Source: an uncultured Prevotella sp.
GTDB taxonomy: Bacteria > Bacteroidota > Bacteroidia > Bacteroidales > Bacteroidaceae
Direction of reading: 5' to 3'
DNA length: 41,823 nucleotides
Assembly (NCBI GenBank): GCA_900544825.1
Contig: UQWP01000025.1
Span: 1-41,823, forward strand
Below the pieces are notes generated by a model, which was not told the origin of the DNA, did not search any database, and worked only from the letters and a program-made list of their open reading frames with translations. Position 1 is the first letter of the stretch. Each line of letters opens with the position of its first letter. Made by a program: the position numbers and the translations under genes. Positions 8,522-16,633 of the stretch are shown here, in pieces.

Positions 8522-8550
8522 ACCTCACGTTTTGCGAGGTCTTCTTTTTT
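8522..8550 (+). terminator. Terminator after the deacetylase gene
   Basis: ACCTC (8522-8526) pairs with GAGGT (8536-8540), with partial pairing inside, followed by CTTCTTTTTT. The hairpin is short but the T-tract is clear; it separates the first three pectin genes from the GH106 unit. Confidence 0.6.
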
Positions 8551-8646
8551 ATGCGATTTCTATACTTTTTGGCAAAACACCTAGCATATTTGTACAATTT
8601 TACATTTTTAAGAATCATAATACTGCTATTATTGGGTATTTTTCGC

Positions 8647-8655
8647 TATCTTTGC
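8647..8655 (+). promoter_or_regulatory. Promoter -7 element of the GH106-GH105-GH28 unit
   Basis: TATCTTTGC matches TAnnTTTGC, 44 bases before the GH106 start codon, the same layout as at the GH2 gene. No clear -33 box is seen. Confidence 0.55.
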
Positions 8656-8698
8656 AAACGAAGAATAAACAATTAAGAACAACTTAATAAAACCCAAT

Positions 8699-11278
8699 AT
8701 GATGAACAATAAAAGAAATCATAAATTCATAGGATTATCCTTTTCCCTGGCTTTGATGTCTTCACTCAACTGCCAGGCACAGTTGCTCCCTACCCCTACG
8801 CAGGAAGCCAAACCGGGCGTAAGATGGTGGTGGATGGGATCTGCCGTGGATCAAGAGAATCTGAAGTGGAACCTTGGCGAATATGCCAAGGCTGGTATCG
8901 GTGCCGTAGAAATCACACCCCTCTATGGTGTGCAGGGCAACGACAAGAATGATATCCCTTATCTCTCGCCTAAATGGATGGATATGCTCAAGTTTGTGGA
9001 GAAGGAAAACAAACAGGTGGGCATTGAAACCGATATGGCTACAGGTACAGGATGGCCTTTCGGTGGTCCTTGGGTACCTATCAGCGAAGCGGCATGCAAG
9101 GCGGTATTCGTGGATACCATCGTGGATGTAAAGCAGAAACTGATGGAGATAGAATTCAATGTTCCACAGAAAGAACGTGCCTTTGCCAAGCTGAAACTCA
9201 TCAAGGCATTTCCTGTGGAAGGAGAAAAATACAAGAAACGAGTCATCGCCCTCTATGAGAGCCGTACCCGACAGAAGGTGAAGCGTGCCGCTCCGGGCGG
9301 AGAAGGATACGTTATCGACCACTTCGACTCTACTGCCGTGGCTAATTATCTGCAGCACATCGACAGCGCCTTCGTGGCATCAAAGACTCCATATCCTCAT
9401 ACTTTCTTCAACGACAGCTACGAGGTGTATGGCGCCAACTGGACTCCTACCCTCCTGACAGAATTCGAGAAATATCACGGATATAAACTTCAGGATAAGT
9501 TCCCAGAGTTCCTGGATGGCGATGCCGTAGTGGTAAGCGATTACCGTGAAACCCTGGGCGACATGCTGCTCAAGAACTTTACAGAACAGTGGACTGCATG
9601 GGCGAACAAGCGTGGCGCCATCACCCGCAACCAGGCACACGGTTCACCAGCCAACCTCATCGACTGCTATGCTGCCGTTAACATACCTGAGATTGAAGGC
9701 TTCGGACTGACCGACTTCGGCATCAAGGGATTGCGCAAGGATCCGGGCAAGACCCGTCCTAACTTCAGCGACCTGAGTATGCTGAAATATGCTCCATCGG
9801 CTGCGCACATCACCGGAAAGAAATATACATCCAGCGAAACCTTCACCTGGCTCACCGAGCACTTCCGCACATCCCTGAGCCAGATGAAACCGGATATGGA
9901 CCTGATGTTCTGCGCCGGCGTGAACCACATGTTCTTCCATGGCACCGCCTATTCGCCTAAGAACGATCCATGGCCAGGCTGGAAATTCTATGCTTCGGTG
10001 GATATGAGTCCTACCAACAGCATCTGGCACGATGCTCCGGAGCTGATGAAGTACATCACCAACTGCCAGACCTATCTGCAGTGGGGACAGCCAGACAACG
10101 ACTTCCTGGTTTATCTGCCGGTAAGAGACATGTGGCGCAAGGATACCAAGAACTGGCTGATGCAATTCGATATCCACAGCATGGCGAAGAAGGCACCTGA
10201 GTTTATCAAGGTGATTCTCGACATCGACAAGGCAGGATTCGACTGCGATTACATCAGCGACAAGTATCTACGCACGTGTACCTTTAAGAATGGAATGGTA
10301 GAGACGGCTGCCGGAACCCGATACAAGGGCATCATCATCCCTGGCAACAACATCATGCCAAGCGATGTGATTGAGCACATCTCAGCCCTCAAGGCACAAG
10401 GCGCCAAGATCATCAAGGGCGACAATATCAAGGCGATGGAACAGGCAGCAAAACCGGAACTGATGAGAAAGGACCTGGGCTTGAAGATGATTCGCCGCAA
10501 CAACAGCATCGGTCATCATTACTTCATCGCCAACCTCACCAGCAAGGATATCGCCACCAATGTGGCTTTGGCTGTAAACGAGAAGAACGGTCTCTGGTAT
10601 AACCCGATGACGGGCAAATATCACAAGGCTGCTATCAGCGACAAGGGCATCGAACTGAACCTGAAGAGTGGCGAGAGCCGCATCCTCATCACCTCGGATA
10701 AGCCTGTAAGCGAGTGGAAACTCGGTTCCAAGGTGAAGGTGAGCGAAAAGGAAGCCATCGCTGCTGCGGATAGCAAGACCATCGACCTGACCGCAAATGC
10801 CTGGAAGCTGTCGTTCATAGAGGATGCTCCAAAGGTGGGCGAAACCTTCAACCTCAAGGGAGTAAAGACCTGGGAAGGACTCAGCGACAAGGCGAAGGTG
10901 ATGATGGGAACAGGTGTTTACGAAACCACCATCAAGCTGTCGAAGGATGATGCCCAGAGACAGTGGGCTATCGACCTGGGAGATGTACGTGAAAGTGCCC
11001 GCGTCTATATCAATAATAAATATGTAGGCTGCGCCTGGGCTGTACCATATATCCTCAACTGCCAGGATGCGCTCAACAAGGGCAAGAACATCATCCGCAT
11101 CGAGGTAACCAATCTGCCTGCCAATCGCATCGCAGAACTCGACCGTCAGGGCGTAAAGTGGCGCAAGATGAAGGAAATCAACGTGGTGGATATCAACTAC
11201 AAGAAGACCACCTACGAAAACTGGACTCCTGTGCCAAGCGGACTCAATAGCACTGTGAAACTCGTGGAAATCAAGTAA
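8699..11278 (+). CDS. GH106-family alpha-L-rhamnosidase
   Basis: An 859-aa secreted protein (signal peptide about 1-27, ending NCQA). After VRWWWMGSAV comes the GH106 N-terminal block (GIGAVEITPLYGV, ETDMATGTGWPFGGPWV), then the catalytic barrel (FFNDSYEVYGANWT, SSETFTWL) and a C-terminal beta-sandwich with a galactose-binding-like segment (VYETTIKL, LGDVRESARVYINNKYVG). GH106 enzymes release terminal alpha-L-rhamnose, including from rhamnogalacturonan-I oligosaccharides left after lyase and GH105 action. It starts a second transcription unit with GH105 and GH28 downstream. The rhamnose it frees would feed the pathway ending in RhaD, encoded at the left of the window. Confidence 0.93.
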   Translation: MMNNKRNHKFIGLSFSLALMSSLNCQAQLLPTPTQEAKPGVRWWWMGSAVDQENLKWNLGEYAKAGIGAVEITPLYGVQGNDKNDIPYLSPKWMDMLKFVEKENKQVGIETDMATGTGWPFGGPWVPISEAACKAVFVDTIVDVKQKLMEIEFNVPQKERAFAKLKLIKAFPVEGEKYKKRVIALYESRTRQKVKRAAPGGEGYVIDHFDSTAVANYLQHIDSAFVASKTPYPHTFFNDSYEVYGANWTPTLLTEFEKYHGYKLQDKFPEFLDGDAVVVSDYRETLGDMLLKNFTEQWTAWANKRGAITRNQAHGSPANLIDCYAAVNIPEIEGFGLTDFGIKGLRKDPGKTRPNFSDLSMLKYAPSAAHITGKKYTSSETFTWLTEHFRTSLSQMKPDMDLMFCAGVNHMFFHGTAYSPKNDPWPGWKFYASVDMSPTNSIWHDAPELMKYITNCQTYLQWGQPDNDFLVYLPVRDMWRKDTKNWLMQFDIHSMAKKAPEFIKVILDIDKAGFDCDYISDKYLRTCTFKNGMVETAAGTRYKGIIIPGNNIMPSDVIEHISALKAQGAKIIKGDNIKAMEQAAKPELMRKDLGLKMIRRNNSIGHHYFIANLTSKDIATNVALAVNEKNGLWYNPMTGKYHKAAISDKGIELNLKSGESRILITSDKPVSEWKLGSKVKVSEKEAIAAADSKTIDLTANAWKLSFIEDAPKVGETFNLKGVKTWEGLSDKAKVMMGTGVYETTIKLSKDDAQRQWAIDLGDVRESARVYINNKYVGCAWAVPYILNCQDALNKGKNIIRIEVTNLPANRIAELDRQGVKWRKMKEINVVDINYKKTTYENWTPVPSGLNSTVKLVEIK

Positions 11279-11287
11279 ATAATCATA

Positions 11288-11334
11288 AGTCAAGAATTAG
11301 AGAATTCAAGAATTTGTTTCTCTAGTTCTTGACT
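11288..11334 (+). other. Long intergenic hairpin between GH106 and GH105
   Basis: Arms 11288-11304 and 11318-11334 pair over 17 bases with one imperfect position around a 13-base loop. A-rich sequence rather than a U-tract follows, so it is more likely an mRNA processing or stability element, or a weak attenuator, than a full terminator. Confidence 0.55.
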
Positions 11335-11378
11335 AAAACAAACAATAAATAATAAACAAACATTTAATAACAAGACAA

Positions 11379-12506
11379 ATGAAAAAACTGATCTTTTCAT
11401 CGCTCTTCATGCTCCTGGGGCTGACTTCTGTATCAGCCCAGAACGCATTGCAGAATGAAATCCTGGAAGTAGCCAATCGCACCAACAACTACTTCATGAC
11501 GAAGTACAGCGACCCTACCATCGACACATTCGTGAAAAAAGTACGCACCAGCAACCTCTGGACCCGTGCCGTATATTACGAGGGATTGATGGCGCTCTAC
11601 GAGATTGACCCTCAGCAGCGCTATCTCGACTACACCGACAAGTGGGCGGATTACCACAAGTGGACAGCCCGTGGCAGCGTGAACGATACCGATGCCGACA
11701 ACCAGTGCTGCCAGCAGACCTACATAGACCGCTACGTTCAGACCGGCGGCAAAAAGGACTTGAGCAAGGTAAAGGAGAACCTCGACCATCAGATGGCCAC
11801 CAACCGGGTAAACTACTGGACTTGGATTGACGCTATCCAGATGGCGATGCCTGCCTATGCCAAATATGCCAAGATTACCGGTGAGCGCAAGTACCTGGAT
11901 TATGCGATGAATTCCTATAAATGGAGCCGTGATACCCTGGCTAACGGACTCTTCAACAAGAAAGAAGGTCTCTGGTGGAGAGACAAGGACTACGTGCCAC
12001 CTTACAAGGAGAAAGATGGAAGCAACTGCTATTGGAGCCGTGGCAACGGTTGGGTATATGCAGCCCTGGTCCGCGTGATGGAGACTTTGCCAAAGAAAGA
12101 TAAGTACTATCAGTATCTGAAGAAAGACTTCATCCTGATGAGCAAGGCTATCCTGAAATGCCAGCGCGAGGATGGCTATTGGAATGTGAGCCTCGTTTGT
12201 CCTGCCAACTATGGCGGTCCTGAAATGACGGGTACAGGTCTCTTCCTCTATGGCATGGCATGGGGTGTTCAGCAGGGCATTCTTCCTAGAGCCACCTATC
12301 AGAAGGCGATGGACAAGGCATGGAAGGCGCTTGCCGCATCTGTTCATGAGGATGGCTTCATCGGCTACAATCAGGGCACAGGAAAGGATCCTGCAGCTGG
12401 TCAGCCAGTCACCTTCACCTCAGTTCCAGATTTCGAGGACTACGGCACAGGTTGCCTCCTTCTCGGCGCAGCAGAGTATTACAAGCTCGTAAAGGCAAAA
12501 AAGTAA
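11379..12506 (+). CDS. GH105 unsaturated rhamnogalacturonyl hydrolase (YteR/RhiN-like)
   Basis: A 375-aa protein with a signal peptide (about 1-20). It is an (alpha/alpha)6-barrel of the GH105 family, recognised by ADNQCCQQTYIDRY, the W147-T-W-I-D151 motif followed by a run of alanine and proline helices, WWRDKDY, and YWSRGNGWVYAALVRVM. These enzymes remove the unsaturated galacturonate left at the non-reducing end after lyase cleavage of rhamnogalacturonan, using a vinyl-ether hydration mechanism with a catalytic Asp. The length is normal for the family. It is downstream of GH106, with which it would act in alternation on RG-I oligosaccharides. The end of the gene runs into a 16-bp tandem repeat. 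Confidence 0.92.
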   Translation: MKKLIFSSLFMLLGLTSVSAQNALQNEILEVANRTNNYFMTKYSDPTIDTFVKKVRTSNLWTRAVYYEGLMALYEIDPQQRYLDYTDKWADYHKWTARGSVNDTDADNQCCQQTYIDRYVQTGGKKDLSKVKENLDHQMATNRVNYWTWIDAIQMAMPAYAKYAKITGERKYLDYAMNSYKWSRDTLANGLFNKKEGLWWRDKDYVPPYKEKDGSNCYWSRGNGWVYAALVRVMETLPKKDKYYQYLKKDFILMSKAILKCQREDGYWNVSLVCPANYGGPEMTGTGLFLYGMAWGVQQGILPRATYQKAMDKAWKALAASVHEDGFIGYNQGTGKDPAAGQPVTFTSVPDFEDYGTGCLLLGAAEYYKLVKAKK

Positions 12507-12550
12507 AAGGGCAAAAAAGTAAAAGGGCAAAAAAGCAAAAGGGCAAAAAG
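12494..12550 (+). repeat. 16-bp tandem repeat, 3.5 copies
   Basis: Units GGCAAAAAAGTAAAAG at 12494, 12510 and 12526 (third with T to C) and a partial at 12542. The first unit includes the stop codon of the GH105 gene, so copy-number change could alter its last residues. Confidence 0.85.
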
Positions 12551-12599
12551 CCCCCCTTGTCCCCCTTTGCGCCCCCGTTCCCAGCGATTCCATCGCTGG
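12551..12599 (+). other. C-rich stretch with hairpin (G-quadruplex potential on the minus strand)
   Basis: Runs of C at 12551-12556, 12561-12565, 12572-12576 and 12580-12582 give four G-runs on the minus strand with loops of 3-6 bases. Directly after it, CCAGCGAT (12581-12588) pairs perfectly with ATCGCTGG (12592-12599) around three bases. No U-tract follows. Confidence 0.6.
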
Positions 12600-12642
12600 T
12601 CCCCCAGTCTTAATCAAAAAGAAAAAAAAGAAAAGAGAAAAA

Positions 12643-14034
12643 ATGAAGAAATATATCTGGCTGATGGCTTGCTTAGTGGCGTTTTCGCCACTAAGCGCCA
12701 ATGCCGCAAAGAAACAGAAGAAAGCCAGGAAGCCACAAACCGAGCTTTGGCCTGATGGCACAAAGATGGATGCCTGGTTCAGCAACGCCCAGAAGGTGAA
12801 CATAGATACCCTCGGCAAGAAATACATCCTCACCGACTATGGTGTAAAAACAGACAGCACCCTGATTCAGACCAAGACTATCCAGGCAGTCATCGACCGT
12901 GCAGCCCAGGAAGGCGGCGGCGTCATCGTAGTTCCTGCCGGAACCTATCAGAGCGGTGCCCTCTTCTTCCGCCCGAAGACCCATCTCTATCTGGAAGAAG
13001 GCGGAAAACTGAAAAGCAGCGACCGCATCGCCAACTTCCCTGTAGTAGAAACCCGCATCGAGGGCGAGACCTGCAAATACTTCTCAGCCTTCATCAACGC
13101 CGACAAATGCAACGGCTTCACCATCGCAGGTCCGGGTACCATCGACGGCAACGGTTATCACTATTGGGAGGAGTTCTGGATTCGCCGCACCTGGAACCGC
13201 GAATGCACCAACAAGGATGCACAGCGCCCTCGCCTCGTCTATATCAGCAACTCCAGCAATGTAACCTTGCAGGATGTACACATCCAGAACAGTCCGTTCT
13301 GGACCAATCACATCTATCGTTGCGACCACGTCCGCTTCCTCGGCTGCACCATCTTCGCCCCTACTTCCGGCATGAAGGCACCAAGTAGCGATGCCATCGA
13401 TATTGATGTCTGCCACGATGTCCTGGTAGATGGCTGTGAGATGAGCGTCAACGATGATGCCATCGCCATCAAGGGCGGTAAGGGAACCTGGGCAGACCAG
13501 GCACCGGAGAATGGACCTGTGTATAATGTGCTCATCCAGAATTGCCATTACGGAACCGTGCATGGCTGTCTGACTCTTGGCAGCGAAAGCGTGAAAGACC
13601 GCAACATCGTGCTCCGCAACATCAAGGTGGATAAGGCACAGCGCGTGCTCTGGCTGAAGATGCGCCCTGATACGCCTCAGCATTATGAGTATGTAACAGT
13701 GGATAACATCCAGGGCACCACCGGCAGTTTCCTCGTCATCCGTCCATGGACCCAGTTCTTCAAGCCAGGCGACCGCAAGGACATGCCATTGAGCCAGTGC
13801 AACAACATCACCATCAAGAACATCCAGATGGATTGCGACAACTTCTTCGATGTAGGAAAGAGCGAAAAGTATCGCCTGGTAGATTTCACCTTCCAGGATA
13901 TCACCTGCACCGACAAGAAGATGGCATTCGATGCCAGCCTCATCGAGAATACCGTGGCGAAGAAAGTGAATATCACTCCTCGCGACAAGAGCAACGGATT
14001 GAAGACCACCGGTGATGCCGACGGGTTGAAATAA
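12643..14034 (+). CDS. GH28-family polygalacturonase or rhamnogalacturonan hydrolase
   Basis: A 463-aa secreted right-handed beta-helix protein with a signal peptide (about 1-21) and a lysine-rich segment after it. Catalytic acids are seen as SSDAID (Asp250) and NDDA (Asp271-Asp272), followed by TVHGCLTLGSES in place of the classic GHG region and LKMRP in place of RIK. These variations are common in exo-acting and rhamnogalacturonan-type GH28 enzymes. It would hydrolyse galacturonic acid linkages in the pectin or rhamnogalacturonan backbone. The long insertion around FWIRRTWNRE may shape an exo-acting pocket. It is the last gene of the plus-strand pectin run, before a strong terminator. Confidence 0.9.
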   Translation: MKKYIWLMACLVAFSPLSANAAKKQKKARKPQTELWPDGTKMDAWFSNAQKVNIDTLGKKYILTDYGVKTDSTLIQTKTIQAVIDRAAQEGGGVIVVPAGTYQSGALFFRPKTHLYLEEGGKLKSSDRIANFPVVETRIEGETCKYFSAFINADKCNGFTIAGPGTIDGNGYHYWEEFWIRRTWNRECTNKDAQRPRLVYISNSSNVTLQDVHIQNSPFWTNHIYRCDHVRFLGCTIFAPTSGMKAPSSDAIDIDVCHDVLVDGCEMSVNDDAIAIKGGKGTWADQAPENGPVYNVLIQNCHYGTVHGCLTLGSESVKDRNIVLRNIKVDKAQRVLWLKMRPDTPQHYEYVTVDNIQGTTGSFLVIRPWTQFFKPGDRKDMPLSQCNNITIKNIQMDCDNFFDVGKSEKYRLVDFTFQDITCTDKKMAFDASLIENTVAKKVNITPRDKSNGLKTTGDADGLK

Positions 14035-14051
14035 GATTTTTATCTCTATCT

Positions 14052-14087
14052 AAAGAGCCTTATTACATAAAATAAGGCTCTTTTTTT
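14052..14087 (+). terminator. Strong terminator after the pectin gene run
   Basis: A perfect 13-base stem (14052-14064 with 14071-14083), 6-base loop and a run of seven T (14081-14087). It closes the GH106-GH105-GH28 unit. Confidence 0.9.
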
Positions 14088-14128
14088 CTTTTTATCTCTT
14101 AAAATTAGGCATTTCCAATTATTTTGCT

Positions 14129-14137
14129 TAATTTTGC
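14129..14137 (+). promoter_or_regulatory. Promoter -7 element of lolD-cvfB
   Basis: TAATTTTGC matches TAnnTTTGC, 26 bases before the lolD start codon. The -33 region is weak. Confidence 0.5.
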
Positions 14138-14162
14138 CTGCAAAATAATTTTGAGTTAGAAA

Positions 14163-14909
14163 ATGATTGATATAAAAGGTATAACCAAGAGCTTCGGCTC
14201 CCTGCAGGTACTCAAGGGCATCGACCTGCATATTGACAAGGGCGAGGTGGTAAGCATCGTCGGACCTAGCGGTGCCGGCAAGACCACTCTTCTCCAGATT
14301 ATCGGTACCCTCGACAAGCCTGATAGTGGCAGCATTGAGGTGGATGGCATCGATGTACGCAGCCTCAGCACCAAGAAGCTGAGCGATTTCCGCAACCAGC
14401 ATCTCGGTTTCGTCTTCCAGTTCCATCAGCTTCTCCCTGAGTTCACCGCCCTGGAGAACATCATGATTCCTGCCTTCATCGCAGGAAAAAGCCGAAAGGA
14501 AGCCAAGGAGCGTGCCGAGGAGTTATTGGAATTCATGGGCTTGAGCGATAGAGCCAGCCACAAACCTGCCGAGTTGTCAGGTGGTGAGAAGCAGCGTGTA
14601 GCCGTGGCGAGAGCCTTGGTCAATAATCCTGCCGTCATCCTAGCCGATGAGCCATCCGGAAGTCTCGATACCAAGAACAAGGCTGAACTTCACCAGCTTT
14701 TCTTCGATCTCAGAGACAAATTCGGTCAGACTTTCGTCATCGTCACCCACGATGAGGGTCTTGCTGCCATCACCGACCGCACCATCCACCTCAAGGATGG
14801 AATGATTGAGAAGACGGTGGAGGCAGGAGCTGCTAATAGCCAGGAAGAATCTGCAGAAGTTGAAGAAGCCTCAACAATAGAAGAAAAAACTGAAGATAAT
14901 ATTATATGA
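14163..14909 (+). CDS. lolD: LolD-like ABC transporter ATP-binding protein
   Basis: A 248-aa ATPase with Walker A GPSGAGKTT (34-42), a Q-loop (FVFQFHQLLPEF), the signature LSGGEKQR, Walker B VILADEPSGSLD and the H-loop THD. The MacB/LolD subfamily is shown by the strong match around FRNQHLGFVFQFHQLLPE. LolD energises release of lipoproteins from the inner membrane to LolA, with LolC/E-type permeases that are not encoded nearby. The C-terminus carries an acidic tail of about 30 residues (Glu/Ala/Thr-rich), beyond the usual LolD end. Its stop overlaps the start of the next gene by four bases (ATGA), so translation is coupled. Confidence 0.87.
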   Translation: MIDIKGITKSFGSLQVLKGIDLHIDKGEVVSIVGPSGAGKTTLLQIIGTLDKPDSGSIEVDGIDVRSLSTKKLSDFRNQHLGFVFQFHQLLPEFTALENIMIPAFIAGKSRKEAKERAEELLEFMGLSDRASHKPAELSGGEKQRVAVARALVNNPAVILADEPSGSLDTKNKAELHQLFFDLRDKFGQTFVIVTHDEGLAAITDRTIHLKDGMIEKTVEAGAANSQEESAEVEEASTIEEKTEDNII

Positions 14910-15748
14910 GCAAAAAGATAAAACTCGGCGATTACAATCGCCTTCGCATCGTAAAGAAAGTAGATTTCGGTCTGTATCTCGATGGTGGAGATGAGGGAGA
15001 GATCCTCCTTCCATCCCGCTACGTCCCAGAAGACGCAGGCATCGGCGACGAGCTGGATGTCTTCATCTATCTCGATCAGGATGAGCGCCTCATCGCTACC
15101 ACCGAAAAACCATTGGCTAAGGTAGGCGATTTCGCCTATCTCGAAGTGAAATGGGTCAACGAATACGGAGCCTTCCTGGGCTGGGGGCTGATGAAGGACA
15201 TCTTCTGCCCGTTCCGCGAGCAGAAGAAGCGCATGGTGCTCGGCAATTCCTACATCGTGCATATCCACATCGACGAGGAGAGCTATCGCATCGTTGCCTC
15301 TGCCAAGATTGAGCGCTATCTCAACGAAGACCATCCTCACTACAAGCATGGCGATGAGGTGGATCTCCTCATCTGGCAGAAGACCGACCTCGGCTTCAAG
15401 GTTATCATCGACAACCAGTATCCGGGTCTGCTCTATCAGGACCAGATCTTCCAGTACATCCATACGGGTGACCAGATGAAGGGCTACATCGGAAGAGTTC
15501 GCCCTGACGGAAAGATAGATGTCACCCTGCAGAAGACCGGCATCCAGCAGACAGCCGATTTCGCCGAGACCCTCTACCAGTATCTCCTGGATAACGACGG
15601 CGAGTGCAACCTTGGCGACAAGAGCGAGGCCGACGACATCTACGAGCGTTTCCACGTGAGCAAGAAGGTTTACAAGCGTGCCATTGGCGACCTCTACAAG
15701 AAGCGCCTCATCACCGTAAGCCCAATGAGCATCCGGTTGGCGGAATAA
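14906..15748 (+). CDS. cvfB: CvfB/YitL-like S1-domain RNA-binding protein
   Basis: A 280-aa protein built of S1-like beta-barrels (about 1-65, 70-135 and 145-210) and a C-terminal winged helix (about 225-280, with YERFHVSKKVYKRAIGDLYKK). This is the CvfB/YitL layout. Diagnostic blocks include VDFGLYLDGGDEGEILLPSRYVP and GLLYQDQIF. Family members bind RNA and affect virulence gene expression in staphylococci; the molecular role in Bacteroidota is not known. It overlaps lolD by four bases and is followed by a strong terminator. Confidence 0.9.
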   Translation: MSKKIKLGDYNRLRIVKKVDFGLYLDGGDEGEILLPSRYVPEDAGIGDELDVFIYLDQDERLIATTEKPLAKVGDFAYLEVKWVNEYGAFLGWGLMKDIFCPFREQKKRMVLGNSYIVHIHIDEESYRIVASAKIERYLNEDHPHYKHGDEVDLLIWQKTDLGFKVIIDNQYPGLLYQDQIFQYIHTGDQMKGYIGRVRPDGKIDVTLQKTGIQQTADFAETLYQYLLDNDGECNLGDKSEADDIYERFHVSKKVYKRAIGDLYKKRLITVSPMSIRLAE

Positions 15749-15788
15749 AGCAGATTTAAGATGTATATATAATAAGGTATATATATAA

Positions 15789-15829
15789 AAGGTGGAGCAT
15801 CGAACCCGATGTTCCACCTTCATTTTTTT
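15789..15829 (+). terminator. Terminator of lolD-cvfB
   Basis: Fourteen-base stem with one G-U pair (AAGGTGGA arm at 15789, TCCACCTT ending 15820), 4-base loop, then T7 (15823-15829). Confidence 0.9.
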
Positions 15830-15888
15830 GAAACAATTCATTCAAAGCATTGTATCACCATTGCATTTCTCCTGTAATCTAATACCCC

Positions 15889-15897
15889 TACCTTTGC
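15889..15897 (+). promoter_or_regulatory. Promoter -7 element of the secreted protein/TonB receptor unit
   Basis: TACCTTTGC matches TAnnTTTGC, 34 bases before the start codon of the gene at 15931. Confidence 0.55.
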
Positions 15898-15930
15898 AAC
15901 CAGAAAAGATTATCATAGAAAAGAAGAAGA

Positions 15931-16605
15931 ATGAGAAAGAAAACATTTGCAAAAGGTAGTTTGCTGATGATGACCATGCTCGTTAGCAGCAACATGATGG
16001 CTGGCACTCCGGAACTGGAAGGCAATGCCACCAGCAACGCAGTAAAAGCCCATCGCGTACTCGTGATTGGCGCTCAAGACAACGTGAAATCAAACTATTT
16101 CGTTACTGATATGCTGGCAGAGGATACGCAGATCAACCCAGACAGCGTATGCTACATATACAATAAGGTGATAGAAGACAACCTCGCACAACTTGCCCAG
16201 AAATCAAAGGCAAACTTCACCTACGTAGATGGTAATGCCATTCAAGGCACCTACCACGACATACTGGAGGATATCAAGACCACAGGCGAAGGCGAGAACC
16301 AGTCATCTGACCTTACATTCGTCAATGCCACCCAACTCCGTGGCATGCTCGACCAGGCAGGAGCCGATTATCTCCTCCTCCTCGACAACCACTATCTCAA
16401 GTTTCAGGAAGAGCCTTTCAAGACCATCTTCCACTACGTGAACTATTCACTCTATGATGGCAACAAGAAGAAATTGGCACAGGGTAGCAATTACTTCACA
16501 TCCATCAACCCACAGTCAGAACAGCAGATGCTCAAGGCTAGCCGCAAGAGTACTGCAAAAATGCTCGACGACGTGGAGAGTACACTCACAGCCATGAGAA
16601 AATAG
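15931..16605 (+). CDS. Secreted protein of unknown function
   Basis: A 224-aa protein with a clear signal peptide (about 1-24, ending MMAG). The mature part is acidic to neutral and appears to be one alpha/beta domain: strands such as HRVLVIGAQD and ADYLLLLDNHYL alternate with helices, and it ends in a helix (SRKSTAKMLDDVESTLTAMRK). I do not recognise a family or catalytic motif. No lipobox Cys is seen, so it is probably free in the periplasm. It is 28 bases upstream of the TonB-dependent receptor, has the only obvious promoter of the three-gene unit, and is therefore likely to work with the receptor. Confidence 0.85.
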   Translation: MRKKTFAKGSLLMMTMLVSSNMMAGTPELEGNATSNAVKAHRVLVIGAQDNVKSNYFVTDMLAEDTQINPDSVCYIYNKVIEDNLAQLAQKSKANFTYVDGNAIQGTYHDILEDIKTTGEGENQSSDLTFVNATQLRGMLDQAGADYLLLLDNHYLKFQEEPFKTIFHYVNYSLYDGNKKKLAQGSNYFTSINPQSEQQMLKASRKSTAKMLDDVESTLTAMRK

Positions 16606-16633
16606 AAAATACTTATAAACCAAAGATTGTATT

